Below, piece after piece: positions 47,679 through 56,843 of a DNA stretch of 64,000 nt (the stretch's first letter is position 1; each line of letters opens with the position of its first letter). The stretch spans positions 778,986-842,985 of the forward strand of contig CAVOXO010000003.1 in the NCBI GenBank assembly GCA_963700425.1, written 5' to 3'. Both the position numbers and the translations under genes were made by a program. Origin of the DNA: CAVOXO01 sp963700425 (GTDB lineage Bacteria > Actinomycetota > Acidimicrobiia > Acidimicrobiales > Microtrichaceae). The notes beneath the pieces are model-generated. The model was not told the origin of the DNA and made no database searches. It saw only the letters and a program-made list of their open reading frames with translations.

Positions 47679-48653
47679 ATGCCGTCGAGTCGCGTTCACG
47701 TCGGAGTCGACATCGGAGGCAGCAAGATCATGGCGGTGGCCCTCGATCGCCGAGGCCTCACCCTCGGAGACGCTGGCGCACGTCGTGGAGCCGACGCCGA
47801 ACGACGCGTCGCTGCTCGTCGATCGTGTGCGGCACGTCATCGAGGTGGTGAGAGCGGACGACGGGAGGTCGGCTCGACGCCGTCGGTCTGGGCGTGGCGG
47901 GGTACATCGATCACACGGGTATCGCCCGGCATGCCCCCAACCTGCCGTGCGCAGTGGACGTCGATCTGGCGCAGGCGATCACCTCCGCCACTCGGCGTCG
48001 CCGGTTGCCGTCGACAACGATGCCAACTGCGCAGCCCGTGCGCGCGTCGGTTCTCGATGCCCCCGGATCGACGAGCCTGGTCATGGTCACGTTGGGGACC
48101 GGGCATCGGTGGCGCTCTGGTCATCGACGGAGCGATCGTCCGTGGATCGCCGGGGATTCGCGGGCGAGGTCGGGTCACATGATCGTCGAGCCCGACGGCC
48201 CCCTGTGCGTCTGCGGGCAGCGAGGGTGCTGGGAACGACGGGCGTCGGGTTCGGGGCTCGCGCTGCTGGCTCGGGATGCCGTTGGCGGAGGGACGGGGTG
48301 CGTCGCTCCTGGCCGCGCCGGGAGCGATCGACACCGTCACGGGCCCGGTGGTCACGTCTCTCGCCGCCGCAGGCGATCCCGAGGCGCTCGCCGTGATGGA
48401 TCGACTTCTCGTGGTGGGTCGCCCTCGGCCTGGCCAACATGGTCAACATGGTCGATCCGGAGATCGTCGTCCTCGGAGGCGGACTGGCGTCCGCAGGGGA
48501 TCTGCTGCTCGGCCCGTCCGCGACCATGTCGCCGGAGTTGGCCACCGTGTCGGTTCTCGGCATTCCGGCCATCGGGATCATCCTCGGTCGGGCTCGGCGG
48601 CCGGCGCCGTCGGTGCCGCGATATTGGCCGGAGGGGTGCCGGACGACCGGTAG
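47679..48653 (+). CDS. ROK family sugar kinase, ten or more frame breaks
   Basis: A ROK-type kinase, probably a glucokinase. The N-terminal ATP motif VGVDIGGSKIMAVALD is clear at residues 9-24. Read across frames the rest is VGLGVAGYIDHTGIARHAPN, VAVDNDANCAARA, LVMVTLGTGIGGALVIDG, GHMIVEPDGPLCVCGQRGCW (the ROK zinc motif CxCGxxGC) and NMVNMVDPEIVVLGGGLASA. A late AGAVGAAILAGGVPDDR closes at TAG 48651-48653. The breaks (all extra bases) are near 47749, 47873, 48000-48020, 48050, 48107, 48160, 48173, 48283, 48409 and two more after 48510. It is the most heavily broken gene in the window. Confidence 0.72.
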
Positions 48654-48664
48654 CGTCTGGGCCC

Positions 48665-49849
48665 ATGGAGTTCCGGCGAATCACCTCCCTGCCGCCGTAC
48701 GTCTTCACGATCATCGATTCGCTCAAGGTCGAGCGCCGTCGAGAGGGTGTCGACGTCATCGATCTGGGTTTCGGCAACCCCGACCTGCCCTCGCCCGACA
48801 TCGCGGTCGAGAAGCTCATCGAAGCGGCCCACAACGCCCGGAATCACCGCTACTCGTCGTCGCGGGGGATTCCCAAGCTCCGCGAGGCCATCGCCGGCTA
48901 CTACGAACGGCGATTCGGCGTGACCCTCGACCCCGACACCGAGGTGATCAACACCATCGGCGCCAAGGAGGGCTTCTCTCATCTGATGTGGACGCTGCTG
49001 CAGTCGGGTGACGCCGCGCTGGTCCCCTCGCCGAGCTACCCGATCCACATCTACGGCCCGCTGTTCGCCGGTGCCGAGGTCCGCGAGATGCCGATGATCA
49101 ACGGCGCCGAGCAGTTCTTCGACGCCATGGTCGATCGCTGGCAGTACAGCTGGCCGAAACCACGGGTGATCGTCCTGTCGTTCCCGCACAACCCGACCAC
49201 CACGTGTGTCGACCTGGACTTCTTCCAGCGGGTCGTCGACTTCGCCCGCGAGAAGGAGGTCGTCGTCGTCCACGACAACGCCTATGCCGATCTCGGATTC
49301 GACGGGTGGCAAGCCTCCGTCGATCCTCCAGGCCGAGGGGGCGACGCGACTGTGCCGTCGAGCTCTACTCGATGACCAAGTCGTTCTCGATGGCCGGTTG
49401 GCGGGTGGCCTTCGTGCTGGGCAACCACGAGGTGATCGCCGCGCTGGCCAAGCTGAAGAGCTACCTCGACTACGGCACGTTTCAGCCCATCCAGATCGCG
49501 GCAACCGTGGCCATCAACGAACTGGCCGACTTCCCCGCCGAGCAGTGCGCCATCTACGAGCGTCGACGCGACGCGCTCGTCGACGGCCTGTCCCGCATCG
49601 GCTGGCACATGGAGCCGCCCCGCGGGCACCATGTTCGCCTGGGCACCGATTCCCGAGCCGTACGCCGAGTTGGGGTCGATCGATTTCGCGAAGCTCGTTG
49701 GTGACCGACGCCGACGGTGGCCGTGTCGCCCGGGGTGGGTTTCGGTCCCGACGGCGACGGTCACGTTCGTTTCGCCCTGATCGAGAACGAACAGCGGATC
49801 TCACAGGCTGTTCGAAATCTGCGTCGCGGGCCTGCCGAAGCTGGCCTGA
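48665..49849 (+). CDS. AlaC-like alanine/aspartate-type aminotransferase, six frame breaks
   Basis: A class I/II PLP aminotransferase close to alanine transaminase AlaC. The N-terminus RITSLPPYVFTIIDSLKVER and VIDLGFGNPDLPSPDIAVEK matches that group. Later parts are YSSSRGIPKLREAIAGYYER, TIGAKEGFSHLMWTLLQSGD, VLSFPHNPTTTCVDLDFF, VVVVHDNAYADLGFDGW and ELYSMTKSFSMAGWRVAFVL with the PLP lysine. Extra bases are needed near 49310, 49347, 49627, 49700, 49715 and 49831, giving a normal end (VSPGVGFGPDGDGHVRFALI, then ENEQRISQAVRNLRRG). The first 215 codons are clean. Start ATG 48665, 11 bases after the ROK gene. It makes alanine from pyruvate and glutamate if the assignment is right. Confidence 0.82.
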
Positions 49850-50476
49850 GGTCGACGCACCTCGGGCGGTCGACCTCGGCGCCGATTCCCACGAGGCAGA
49901 ACGTCACGACCTCATCTCCCGACGGCGTCGACATCGGCGTCCATCTGGTGAATGAAGATCCGGGTCAGATTCGACGCGACACCGAGAATCGCATGCGCCA
50001 GCAGCTGGGGGTCCCGCGAGGCGATGCTGCCGCGTTCGATGGCTTCCTCCAGGTGGGGGACGACATCGCCGGCGAGGATCTCACGCCCTCGCCGCATCTG
50101 GTCGGCGAATCGCTCGTCGGTGTCGGCGAATTCGAGTAGCGAGATCAGATCGCGGTGCGTCCGCCGACCACTCCACCGCCGCCCGCAGTCCCGTGGCGAT
50201 CCGGACGACGGGGTCGTCGATGTCCGCCACTCTGTTCCGCTGGAATCGCCGCAGGCTGCGTTGAGCGTCCCGGAGCACTTCGCGGAAGAGCTCCTCCTTC
50301 GAGTCGAAGTACCAGTAGAAGACGCCCTTGCCGACGCCCAGCTCTCCGACGATGGCGGCGATGGAGGTCGGGTGGTATCCGCTGCCGGCGAAGAGCCGGG
50401 TGGCGGTTCCGATCAGCTCCGATCGACGCTTCGTGCCCCGGGGCGTCAGTTTGCGATCTGCCGCCGGGTCGCTCAT
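49761..50476 (-). CDS. TetR family transcriptional regulator, two frame breaks
   Basis: A TetR repressor of roughly 200 residues. The helix-turn-helix region is GTATRLFAGSGYHPTSIAAI and VGELGVGKGVFYWYFDSKEE, typical of the family, near residues 20-60. The ligand-binding domain, after an extra base near 50158, continues ISLLEFADTDERFADQMRRG and AIERGSIASRDPQLLAHAIL, and after another near 49917 EVVTFCLVGIGAEVDRP. The 3' end is uncertain: the corrected frame stops at 49761-49763, overlapping the aminotransferase by 89 bases. ATG 50476 lies 7 bases from a -10 element, so leaderless translation is likely. A perfect operator-like palindrome overlaps the promoter. Confidence 0.8.
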
Positions 50477-50483
50477 CGGGGTC

Positions 50484-50512
50484 AACGTAGGCATTCTTGA
50501 CCGGTCGGTCAA
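50484..50512 (-). promoter_or_regulatory. TetR gene promoter with overlapping operator palindrome
   Basis: On the tetR strand TTGACC (50512-50507) and TACGTT (50489-50484) form a -35/-10 pair with an exact 17-base spacer, 7 bases before ATG 50476. The sequence TTGACCGGTCGGTCAA (50497-50512) is a perfect inverted repeat of TTGACCG/CGGTCAA around GT and covers the -35 element and spacer. This is the expected layout for autorepression, and the site also lies 45 bases upstream of the divergent ACT-domain gene. Confidence 0.7.
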
Positions 50513-50557
50513 TTGACGGCGTCACCGACGGGCTCCGCTGCCAACTACCGTGCCGAC

Positions 50558-51200
50558 GTGGCTCTCTTCGTGGTGCGTGTGTGGCTGCCCGATCGACCCG
50601 GCGCACTCGGGGGCGTGGCATCGCGGGTCGGGGCGCTCAGAGCCGACGTCGTCGGGATCGAGGTGCTGGAGCGCGGCGCCGGGCGGGCGATCGACGAGAT
50701 CCTGATCGATCTCGACGACGTGTCCCTCATGGAGTCTGCTCGTCAACGAGATAGCACAGGTCGACGGCGTCGACGTGGAACACGTTCGCCCCGCGGGCAC
50801 CGCCGCCTCGGACCGCGCCAACTCCGCACTGGGTGTCGCCGCGGGCGTCGTCCGCGGCACGGACCGCGACGACGTTCTCGCCACGCTGTGCCGGGGTTGC
50901 CGTGGGCTCTTCGGGGCCGACTGGGCCGCGGTCGTCACCGCGTCGTCGGGGGACCTGCTCGCCGTCGACGGGGGAGTGGACCTGCCGTCGCGGGAGTGGC
51001 TGTCGGCGTTCGTGATCGGGTCGCGTTCGGGTGAGGGGTCGTTCGCCGCGGTCGACGAGCTGGCCCGGGCCGAGATGCCGCGATCCGAAGCGGAGATCCT
51101 CGTCTCGCGCGCCGACATCCCGCTCCGCCGCGCCGAACTGGACCTGCTGGCGGGCCTGGCGGACATCACGTCCGAACGGCTCTCCCAGATTCACCGGTGA
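50558..51200 (+). CDS. ACT domain protein, one frame break
   Basis: About 213 residues. The N-terminal 75 residues form an ACT ligand-binding domain: VALFVVRVWLPDRPGALGGV with the key glycine after the first strand, ADVVGIEVLERGAGRAIDEI and LIDLDDVSLMES. An extra base near 50739 separates this from LVNEIAQVDGVDVEHVRP. The C-terminal 140 residues (LATLCRGCRGLFGADWAAVV; VIGSRSGEGSFAAVDELARA) resemble a GAF-like sensor with a possible ligand pocket. No DNA-binding or catalytic part is seen, so it may be a small-molecule sensor. GTG 50558 is the best start, as MTASPTG upstream overlaps the regulatory region. Confidence 0.7.
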
Positions 51201-51222
51201 TCGTCAGGCGCCACCCGACCGA

Positions 51223-52737
51223 TCAGATCCCTTCGCGGGGTGCCGCCCAGCCCCTGGAACGCGCCACGGCGTCCTGCCACCGGGCATAGCGCACGTCGGC
51301 GTCGTCACGGTCCGCCGACGGCTCGGCCACGTGATCGACGGCCCAGGCGTCGGACACCTCGTCGGCCGAGGACCACACCCCTTCGGCCAGGCCGGCGAGA
51401 AAGGCCGCACCGAGTGCCGTGGTCTCCGATGCCTCGGGGCGCACCACACGCACCCCCAACTGGTCGGCCACCTCCTGGCACAAGAGGTTCATGACCGAGG
51501 CCCCGCCGTCGACGCGCAGTTCCTCGATGTCGATCGACGTCGCTGCGGCCATGGCGTCGGTGACGTCGCGGGTCTGATACGCCATGGCCTCCAGGGTCGC
51601 CCGCGCCAGGTGGGCGCGGCCCGTGCCCCGGGTCAGACCGACGATGGTGCCCCGGGCGTAGGGATCCCAGTAGGGCGAACCGAGGCCGGTGAAGGCCGGG
51701 ACCAGGTAGACGCCCTCGGTGCTCTCGACCTGGCGGGCCAGGTCCTCGAGCTCGTCCGACGCGTCGATGATCCCCAGACCGTCGCGCAGCCATTGGACCG
51801 CTGCTCCGGTCACGAAGATCGCGCCCTCCAGGGCGTAGTGGGTGACATCGGGCCCTCCCGGTCGGCCGAGGACCGCCGAAGGGACCGTCCACGCCACCGT
51901 GGTGAGCAGACCGTCGACGGGGGCCGGAGCCGTCTCCCCGACGTTGGCCAGCACGAACGAGCCGGTTCCGTAGGTGTTCTTGGCCATGCCGGGCCGGAAG
52001 CAGGCCTGACCGAAGAGCGCCGACTGCTGGTCGCCGGCGATCCCCGAGATCGGGATCCCCTCGGGGACCGGCCCACCGGGGGCCGTGACCCCGAACCGAC
52101 CCGACGACGGGCGGATGTCGGCCAGGCTGGTGATCGGTACGCCGAACAGATCGCACATCTCCTCCGACCAGGTCATCGATCCGATGTCGCACAGCATGGT
52201 CCGGCTGGCGTTCGACGGGTCGGTGGCGAACACCGCTCCGTCGGTCAGCTTCCAGAGGATCCAGGAGTCGATCGTTCCGACTGCGGTGTTCTCGTCGAGC
52301 TCGAGTCCGCCGTGTCGGCGCATCCACTCGATCTTGGAGCCGCTGAAATAGGGATCGAGCACCAGTCCCGTCGTGGAGCGGACCCGATCGAGATGCCCGT
52401 CGTCGGCGAGCTCATCACAGCGCGAAGCCGTACGGCGGTCCTGCCACACGATGGCCCGGCCGCGCGGGCTCGAGGTCCGACGATCCCACGCCACGACGGT
52501 CTCGCGCTGATCGGTGATGCCGATCGCCGCGACCGGCTGGTCGAGGGTCGCCACCAGCTCATCGAGCGTGACCGAGACGGCGGTCCAGATCTCGTCGGCA
52601 TCGTGCTCGACCCATCCGGGTCGAGGGAAGTACTGGGGGAACTCCCGGTAGCTGATGCCGACGGTCCGGGCGGACTCGTCGACGGCGAAGGCTCGGACCC
52701 CGGTGGTGCCGGCGTCGATGGAGATGACGATGGCCAT
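51223..52737 (-). CDS. glpK: Glycerol kinase
   Basis: Phosphorylates glycerol to glycerol 3-phosphate with ATP. The FGGY-family protein of 504 residues shows the phosphate motif SIDAGTTGVRAFAVD at residues 6-20, AIGITDQRETVVAWDR, VWQDRRTASRCDEL, SGSKIEWMRRHGGLE, then GIAGDQQSALFGQACFRPGM and the C-terminal MAYQTRDVTDAM and ELRVDGGASVMN. Length and order match the family. ATG 52737 starts MAIVISIDAGTTG; the frame is open 94 codons upstream through the pfkA gene region, which is not coding on this strand. Divergent from pfkA with 40 bases between. The ugp-like importer at 35-39 kb could supply the same pathway. Confidence 0.95.
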   Translation of the reverse strand: MAIVISIDAGTTGVRAFAVDESARTVGISYREFPQYFPRPGWVEHDADEIWTAVSVTLDELVATLDQPVAAIGITDQRETVVAWDRRTSSPRGRAIVWQDRRTASRCDELADDGHLDRVRSTTGLVLDPYFSGSKIEWMRRHGGLELDENTAVGTIDSWILWKLTDGAVFATDPSNASRTMLCDIGSMTWSEEMCDLFGVPITSLADIRPSSGRFGVTAPGGPVPEGIPISGIAGDQQSALFGQACFRPGMAKNTYGTGSFVLANVGETAPAPVDGLLTTVAWTVPSAVLGRPGGPDVTHYALEGAIFVTGAAVQWLRDGLGIIDASDELEDLARQVESTEGVYLVPAFTGLGSPYWDPYARGTIVGLTRGTGRAHLARATLEAMAYQTRDVTDAMAAATSIDIEELRVDGGASVMNLLCQEVADQLGVRVVRPEASETTALGAAFLAGLAEGVWSSADEVSDAWAVDHVAEPSADRDDADVRYARWQDAVARSRGWAAPREGI

Positions 52738-52777
52738 GGGCGTCAACCGTATCGGGCCAACCGTTAGCGTGGAGCGG

Positions 52778-53809
52778 GTGAAAGTCGGACTTCTCACCAG
52801 CGGCGGCGACTGCCCAGGATTGAACGCGGTCATCCGCGCGGTGGTGCGCCGCGCCACCTCGTCGGGGGTCGCGGTCGTGGGCTTCCACGACGCATGGAGA
52901 GGCGTGATCGAGAACTCCTGGGAGCCCCTCGACATCGAGCGTTGCCGAGGGATCCTGCCGATGGGTGGAACGATCCTCGGGACCTCGCGGATCTCGGCGG
53001 CCCGGTCCCCCGACGGCATCGAGGCCGCCCGGTCCGCTGCACAGCGCCTCGGCCTCGACGGCTACATCGTCATCGGGGGTGACGGCTCACTGGCAGGAGC
53101 CGAGACGGTCAACGCTGCGGGTGTCCCCACCATCGGCGTGCCCAAGACGATCGACAACGACATCCCGGGCACCGACATGACCTTCGGCTTCGACACCGCG
53201 GTCCACGTGGCCAGCGCGGCGATCGACCGTCTGCACACGACCGCCGAATCCCATGACCGGGTGATGGTGGTCGAGGTGATGGGGCGGAACGTCGGCCACA
53301 TCGCGGCCCGCGCCGGAATCGCGGGCGGTGCCTCGGCGGTGTTGGTGCCCGAGTGGCCCTTCGACATCGCCGTCGTGGCCGACCACCTCATTCGGCGCCA
53401 CTCGATCGGCCGGTTCGCCTCGATCGTCGTGGTCGCGGAGGGTGCCGTTCCCATCGAGGGCAGTCTCGAACGGCCGCGCCGCGACGTCGATGACTACGGA
53501 CACGAACCACTGCACGGAATGGGCCGCGTGGTCGGCCGTGCCCTGGAAGAGGCCACCGGATTCGAGAATCGGGTGACCGAACTGGGCTATGTCCAGCGGG
53601 GCGGCACGCCCACGGCCTTCGACCGCGTCCTCGCCACGCGCATGGGCGTCGCGGCGATGGAGCTGGCCCTCGCCGGTCGGTGGGGTCGCATGGTGGCGCT
53701 GCGGGCCGATCGGATGGAATCGGTACCCCTCACTGAGGTGATCGGTCCGCCGCGACCGGTCGACACCGAATTCGTCGAGCTGCTCGCCACCTTCGGCACC
53801 GTGGGCTGA
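52778..53809 (+). CDS. pfkA: 6-phosphofructokinase
   Basis: Phosphorylates fructose 6-phosphate. 343 residues. The active site has VGLLTSGGDCPGLNAVIRAV at the start, IVIGGDGSLAGAETVNAAG and TIGVPKTIDNDIPGTDMTFG, then VVEVMGRNVGHIAARAGIAG and VTELGYVQRGGTPTAFDRVL. The phosphoryl-donor positions are mixed: Gly in GGDGS (ATP form) and Lys in PKTIDND (the PPi-enzyme and actinobacterial form). GTG 52778 is preceded by GGAG. Divergent from glpK. Donor choice (ATP or PPi) cannot be decided with certainty from the motif, though Gly at the first position usually means ATP. Confidence 0.93.
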   Translation: MKVGLLTSGGDCPGLNAVIRAVVRRATSSGVAVVGFHDAWRGVIENSWEPLDIERCRGILPMGGTILGTSRISAARSPDGIEAARSAAQRLGLDGYIVIGGDGSLAGAETVNAAGVPTIGVPKTIDNDIPGTDMTFGFDTAVHVASAAIDRLHTTAESHDRVMVVEVMGRNVGHIAARAGIAGGASAVLVPEWPFDIAVVADHLIRRHSIGRFASIVVVAEGAVPIEGSLERPRRDVDDYGHEPLHGMGRVVGRALEEATGFENRVTELGYVQRGGTPTAFDRVLATRMGVAAMELALAGRWGRMVALRADRMESVPLTEVIGPPRPVDTEFVELLATFGTVG

Positions 53810-53820
53810 GGGCGCAGGTC

Positions 53821-54528
53821 TCAACCGCCCTGGACGGGGCAGCGACCTGCGAGATTGTTGCGCCTCTCGGTGACGTGGTCCACCGCTTCGGCGTCGAAGC
53901 CGTAGTCGGTCAGCGTCTGTTCGTCCGCGAGATACGGGACGAAGTCGCACACGCTCACCCGGTTGGTGTCACCGAAGAGCGGCGAGGTCACCGACGACAG
54001 GTCGCCTTCGACGAAGAACACCACCTCTTCGATGTCGGACCGTTCGGTGACGCTGAACACGATCTGCGCGGCCGCCTGGGCCTTCGAACGGCCGGCGATG
54101 TTGTCGAACTCCTCGGAGAGGTTGAGGCGCAGCACACCGCCGGCCTCTTCCGCGCTCAGCACTTCGACCCCGGGCGGGAGCTGGGAGATCATGCCAGCGG
54201 CAGCCTCATCGGGCGACGGCCCGGCCGCGAGGGCGTTGACGATGGCCTCGGTGGATCTCGACCCCAGTTCCCTGGTGGCGACGACCAGTTCGTCACCGCG
54301 GGAGAAATAGACGTAGGCGCTCTGGTCCCCGACGGGGGCGGTCGTCACCGTCTCTCTCGTGGTCGACGGAATGTCGGGTTCCCGGGGCATGGCGTCCATC
54401 GGGATGCCGCAGGCCGCAGCGGCGGTGAGCGTGGCCGCGCCGATTGCAGCCCTCGGTCCACGGACTGGCCCTCGCCGCCTCGGTGCCACGTCGCGCATCG
54501 CGGACCGGCTGCGCCGTCGCGCCATCAT
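53821..54528 (-). CDS. GerMN domain lipoprotein (LpqB-like)
   Basis: A 235-residue lipoprotein with a GerMN domain, the third gene of an MtrA-MtrB-LpqB-like operon, though shorter than LpqB (about 580) because it lacks the beta-propeller. The signal is RAAIGAATLTAAAAC (lipobox AAAC). The domain spans residues about 65-200: AYVYFSRGDELVVATRELGS, EAIVNALAAGPSPDEAAAGM, VEVLSAEEAGGVLRLNLSEE, and FSVTERSDIEEVVFFVEG. It probably tunes or senses with MtrB at the outer membrane face. ATG 54528 overlaps the mtrB stop (ATGA, 54525-54528). Confidence 0.85.
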   Translation of the reverse strand: MMARRRSRSAMRDVAPRRRGPVRGPRAAIGAATLTAAAACGIPMDAMPREPDIPSTTRETVTTAPVGDQSAYVYFSRGDELVVATRELGSRSTEAIVNALAAGPSPDEAAAGMISQLPPGVEVLSAEEAGGVLRLNLSEEFDNIAGRSKAQAAAQIVFSVTERSDIEEVVFFVEGDLSSVTSPLFGDTNRVSVCDFVPYLADEQTLTDYGFDAEAVDHVTERRNNLAGRCPVQGG

Positions 54529-56120
54529 CGGGCCGGACCGCCAGTGCCCCCGGTTGGCGGGAGGGCCTGGGAGTGGAGGGCGGGATGGACGCCCGAGGGC
54601 TCCTCGGAGCCGACGGAATCGAGTCCCATGTCCACGTGTTCGGCTTCGACGAAGGGGAGGGCGACGACGAACCGGGCCCCCGTGGTGCCGTCAGCCCTGT
54701 TCTCGGCCCAGACGCTGCCGCCCTGGATCCGCGCATGTTCGGCGGCCAGGGACAGGCCGAGTCCGACGCCCATGTCGATGCCCCTGCTCCCACCGAGCGA
54801 ACCGCGGTTGAACCGGTCGAAGATCGCGTCGCGGAGCTCGTCGCCGACACCGGGGCCGGCGTCCTCGACCGCGATTCGAATCGTGCTCAGCGGATCGGGG
54901 GCGTCGTCGCCGGCGGCGGGAAGCGGTTCGTCCAGTTCGATGCTGACGCCGGTTGCACCGCCCCCGTATTTCCGGGCGTTGTCGATGAAGTTGGCGAGAA
55001 TGCGTGCCAGCCGCCGCTTGTCGACGCTGACGACGACGTCGTCGAGCCGGGGGTCGGCCACGACGGGAATCGTTGATGAGCTCAGGTTGGCCACGGCCTG
55101 ACGAACCATCTCGACGAGCGAGACGTCGTCGAGCTCGACCCGGACGGCTCCGGCGTCGAATCGGCTGATCTCCAACAGGTCCTCGACGAGCTGGCGGAAT
55201 CGGCCCATGTCGCTCACCAGGAGGTCGAGGGCCTTCTGGGCCCGCTCGGGCATCTCGGCGCGGGCGTTCTCGAGCACCTCGAGCGATGCGGCGAAGGTGG
55301 TCAGCGGGCTGCGGAGCTCATGGCTCACGTCCGAGGTGAACCGGGCATCGCGGTCGATCCGGTCCTGGAGCGCGGCCACCATCTCGTTGAACGAGCTCAC
55401 GATCGGCGCGATGTCGGGGTCGTCGCCCCATTCGGCGTCGGCCAGCCGAGCGTCGAGCCGGCCCACTGCGACGGCCTCGGCCACCCGCGAGGCATCGGCC
55501 AGGGGTCGCAGCACTCGTCGCGACGCCCACGCACCGAGCAGCGCTCCGAGCACGCCGGCGATGGCGGTGACGATCAACAACCGTCGGGCGAGGCTGTCGA
55601 GACTCTCGCTGATGTCGTCCAGTTCGCCGACCTCGTAGTACACCCCGACGTCGGGGATGGGAATCGCCGCGGCCACCAGCGGTTCGTCGTCGGCGATGTA
55701 GCGCATGATCCGCTCCTCGCCCGACCGGAGCACGTCGTCGGTGAGGTCGGAGGGAACGGTGTTGGCGCCGTAGCGGGGGTCGAGGGAGATCGCCCGTCGC
55801 TCGCCGGGGTCGTCGGGGTTCACCAAGAGGACCGACGGGCGACCGCCGACCGACAGTGAACCGAAGAGGGATTCGGGGTCCTGTTCGGCACCGACCGGTT
55901 GGTCGAGCACGGTGGCCGCCTTGTCCGCCACCGTCGCGGCGTTGACCCGAGCCCGCGTCGCCACGTTCTTCTCGCGCTGGTCGAGGAGGTTCCGACGTGA
56001 CAGGGCCACCGAGGACAGTGACACCAGCGATGCGACCAGCAGCGCTCCGATGGTGAACGACGCGATGATGCGGGCTCGCAGCCCGAGGTGCGACAGGGGT
56101 CGGAATCTGTGATCAGCCAT
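54525..56120 (-). CDS. mtrB: Sensor histidine kinase MtrB-like
   Basis: A 531-residue membrane histidine kinase. Two helices (FTIGALLVASLVSLSSVALS near residues 17-36, and RRLLIVTAIAGVLGALLGAW) flank a 140-residue external sensor; a HAMP linker (SRRVLRPLADASRVAEAVAV) leads to the HisKA box FTSDVSHELRSPLTTFAASL with the phosphorylated histidine, and the ATPase lobe with DNARKYGGGATGVSIEL, VEDAGPGVGDELRDAIFDRF and IDMGVGLGLSLAAEHARIQG. Frame intact. Start ATG 56120, 18 bases after mtrA. Regulates cell-wall and osmotic functions in relatives. Confidence 0.93.
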   Translation of the reverse strand: MADHRFRPLSHLGLRARIIASFTIGALLVASLVSLSSVALSRRNLLDQREKNVATRARVNAATVADKAATVLDQPVGAEQDPESLFGSLSVGGRPSVLLVNPDDPGERRAISLDPRYGANTVPSDLTDDVLRSGEERIMRYIADDEPLVAAAIPIPDVGVYYEVGELDDISESLDSLARRLLIVTAIAGVLGALLGAWASRRVLRPLADASRVAEAVAVGRLDARLADAEWGDDPDIAPIVSSFNEMVAALQDRIDRDARFTSDVSHELRSPLTTFAASLEVLENARAEMPERAQKALDLLVSDMGRFRQLVEDLLEISRFDAGAVRVELDDVSLVEMVRQAVANLSSSTIPVVADPRLDDVVVSVDKRRLARILANFIDNARKYGGGATGVSIELDEPLPAAGDDAPDPLSTIRIAVEDAGPGVGDELRDAIFDRFNRGSLGGSRGIDMGVGLGLSLAAEHARIQGGSVWAENRADGTTGARFVVALPFVEAEHVDMGLDSVGSEEPSGVHPALHSQALPPTGGTGGPAR

Positions 56121-56138
56121 GGAGGGGCGATGGTGTGG

Positions 56139-56819
56139 TCACGGAGCCAGCTTGTAGCCGAGCCCACGCACCGTTGTGACGTAGCGGGGGTTGGCGGGAT
56201 CGGATTCCACCTTGGTGCGAAGGCGTCGCACGTGGACGTCCACCAAGCGACCGTCCCCCAGGCTGTCGTGTCCCCACACGTGCTCGAGGAGCGCCTCGCG
56301 GCTGAAGACCCGACCGGGAGCGGATGCCAACTCGACGAGGAGGCGGAACTCCGTCTTGGTGAGATGGATCGGCTCTCCAGCCCTGGTGACGACACCCTCG
56401 TGTGGTGCGATCTCGAGGTCACCGAACCGCATTCGCGTCACGCCCGTGTCGCTGCTGCGGGCCCGGCGGAGCATCGCTCGGATCCGGGCCGACAACTCCT
56501 TGGGTACGAACGGCTTGGTGAGGTAGTCATCGGCCCCCGCCTCGAGACCGGCGACCACGTCATGGGTGTCGGACCTCGCCGTCACCATGATGATGGGCAC
56601 GTCGCTCTCGTGTCGGATCGCCCGGCAGACGTCGAAGCCGTCCATCCCCGGCAACATGATGTCGATCAGCACGACGTCGACGGGGTCGCGAGTGAACAGG
56701 GCGACCGCCTCCTCGCCGTTCTCGGCCTCGAACACCTTCCAGCCCTCGTCCTCGAGCGCCAACTTCACGGCCGTTCGGATGCGTTCGTCGTCCTCGACGG
56801 TAAGAATGCGGGTGCTCAC
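56139..56819 (-). CDS. mtrA: OmpR-family response regulator MtrA-like
   Basis: A 226-residue two-domain regulator. The receiver has acidic D10-D11, phosphoacceptor D53 in VVLIDIMLPGMDGFDVC, T in IIMVTARSDTHDVVAG and K in DDYLTKPFVPKELSAR. The winged-helix DNA-binding domain ends LLEHVWGHDSLGDGRLVDVH and VRRLRTKVESDPANPRYVTT. It is the partner of MtrB encoded next. Start ATG 56819 is the normal family beginning STRILTVEDDERIRT. Confidence 0.95.
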   Translation of the reverse strand: MSTRILTVEDDERIRTAVKLALEDEGWKVFEAENGEEAVALFTRDPVDVVLIDIMLPGMDGFDVCRAIRHESDVPIIMVTARSDTHDVVAGLEAGADDYLTKPFVPKELSARIRAMLRRARSSDTGVTRMRFGDLEIAPHEGVVTRAGEPIHLTKTEFRLLVELASAPGRVFSREALLEHVWGHDSLGDGRLVDVHVRRLRTKVESDPANPRYVTTVRGLGYKLAP

Positions 56820-56843
56820 CGACTCATTGTCGCGCGTGGACGG

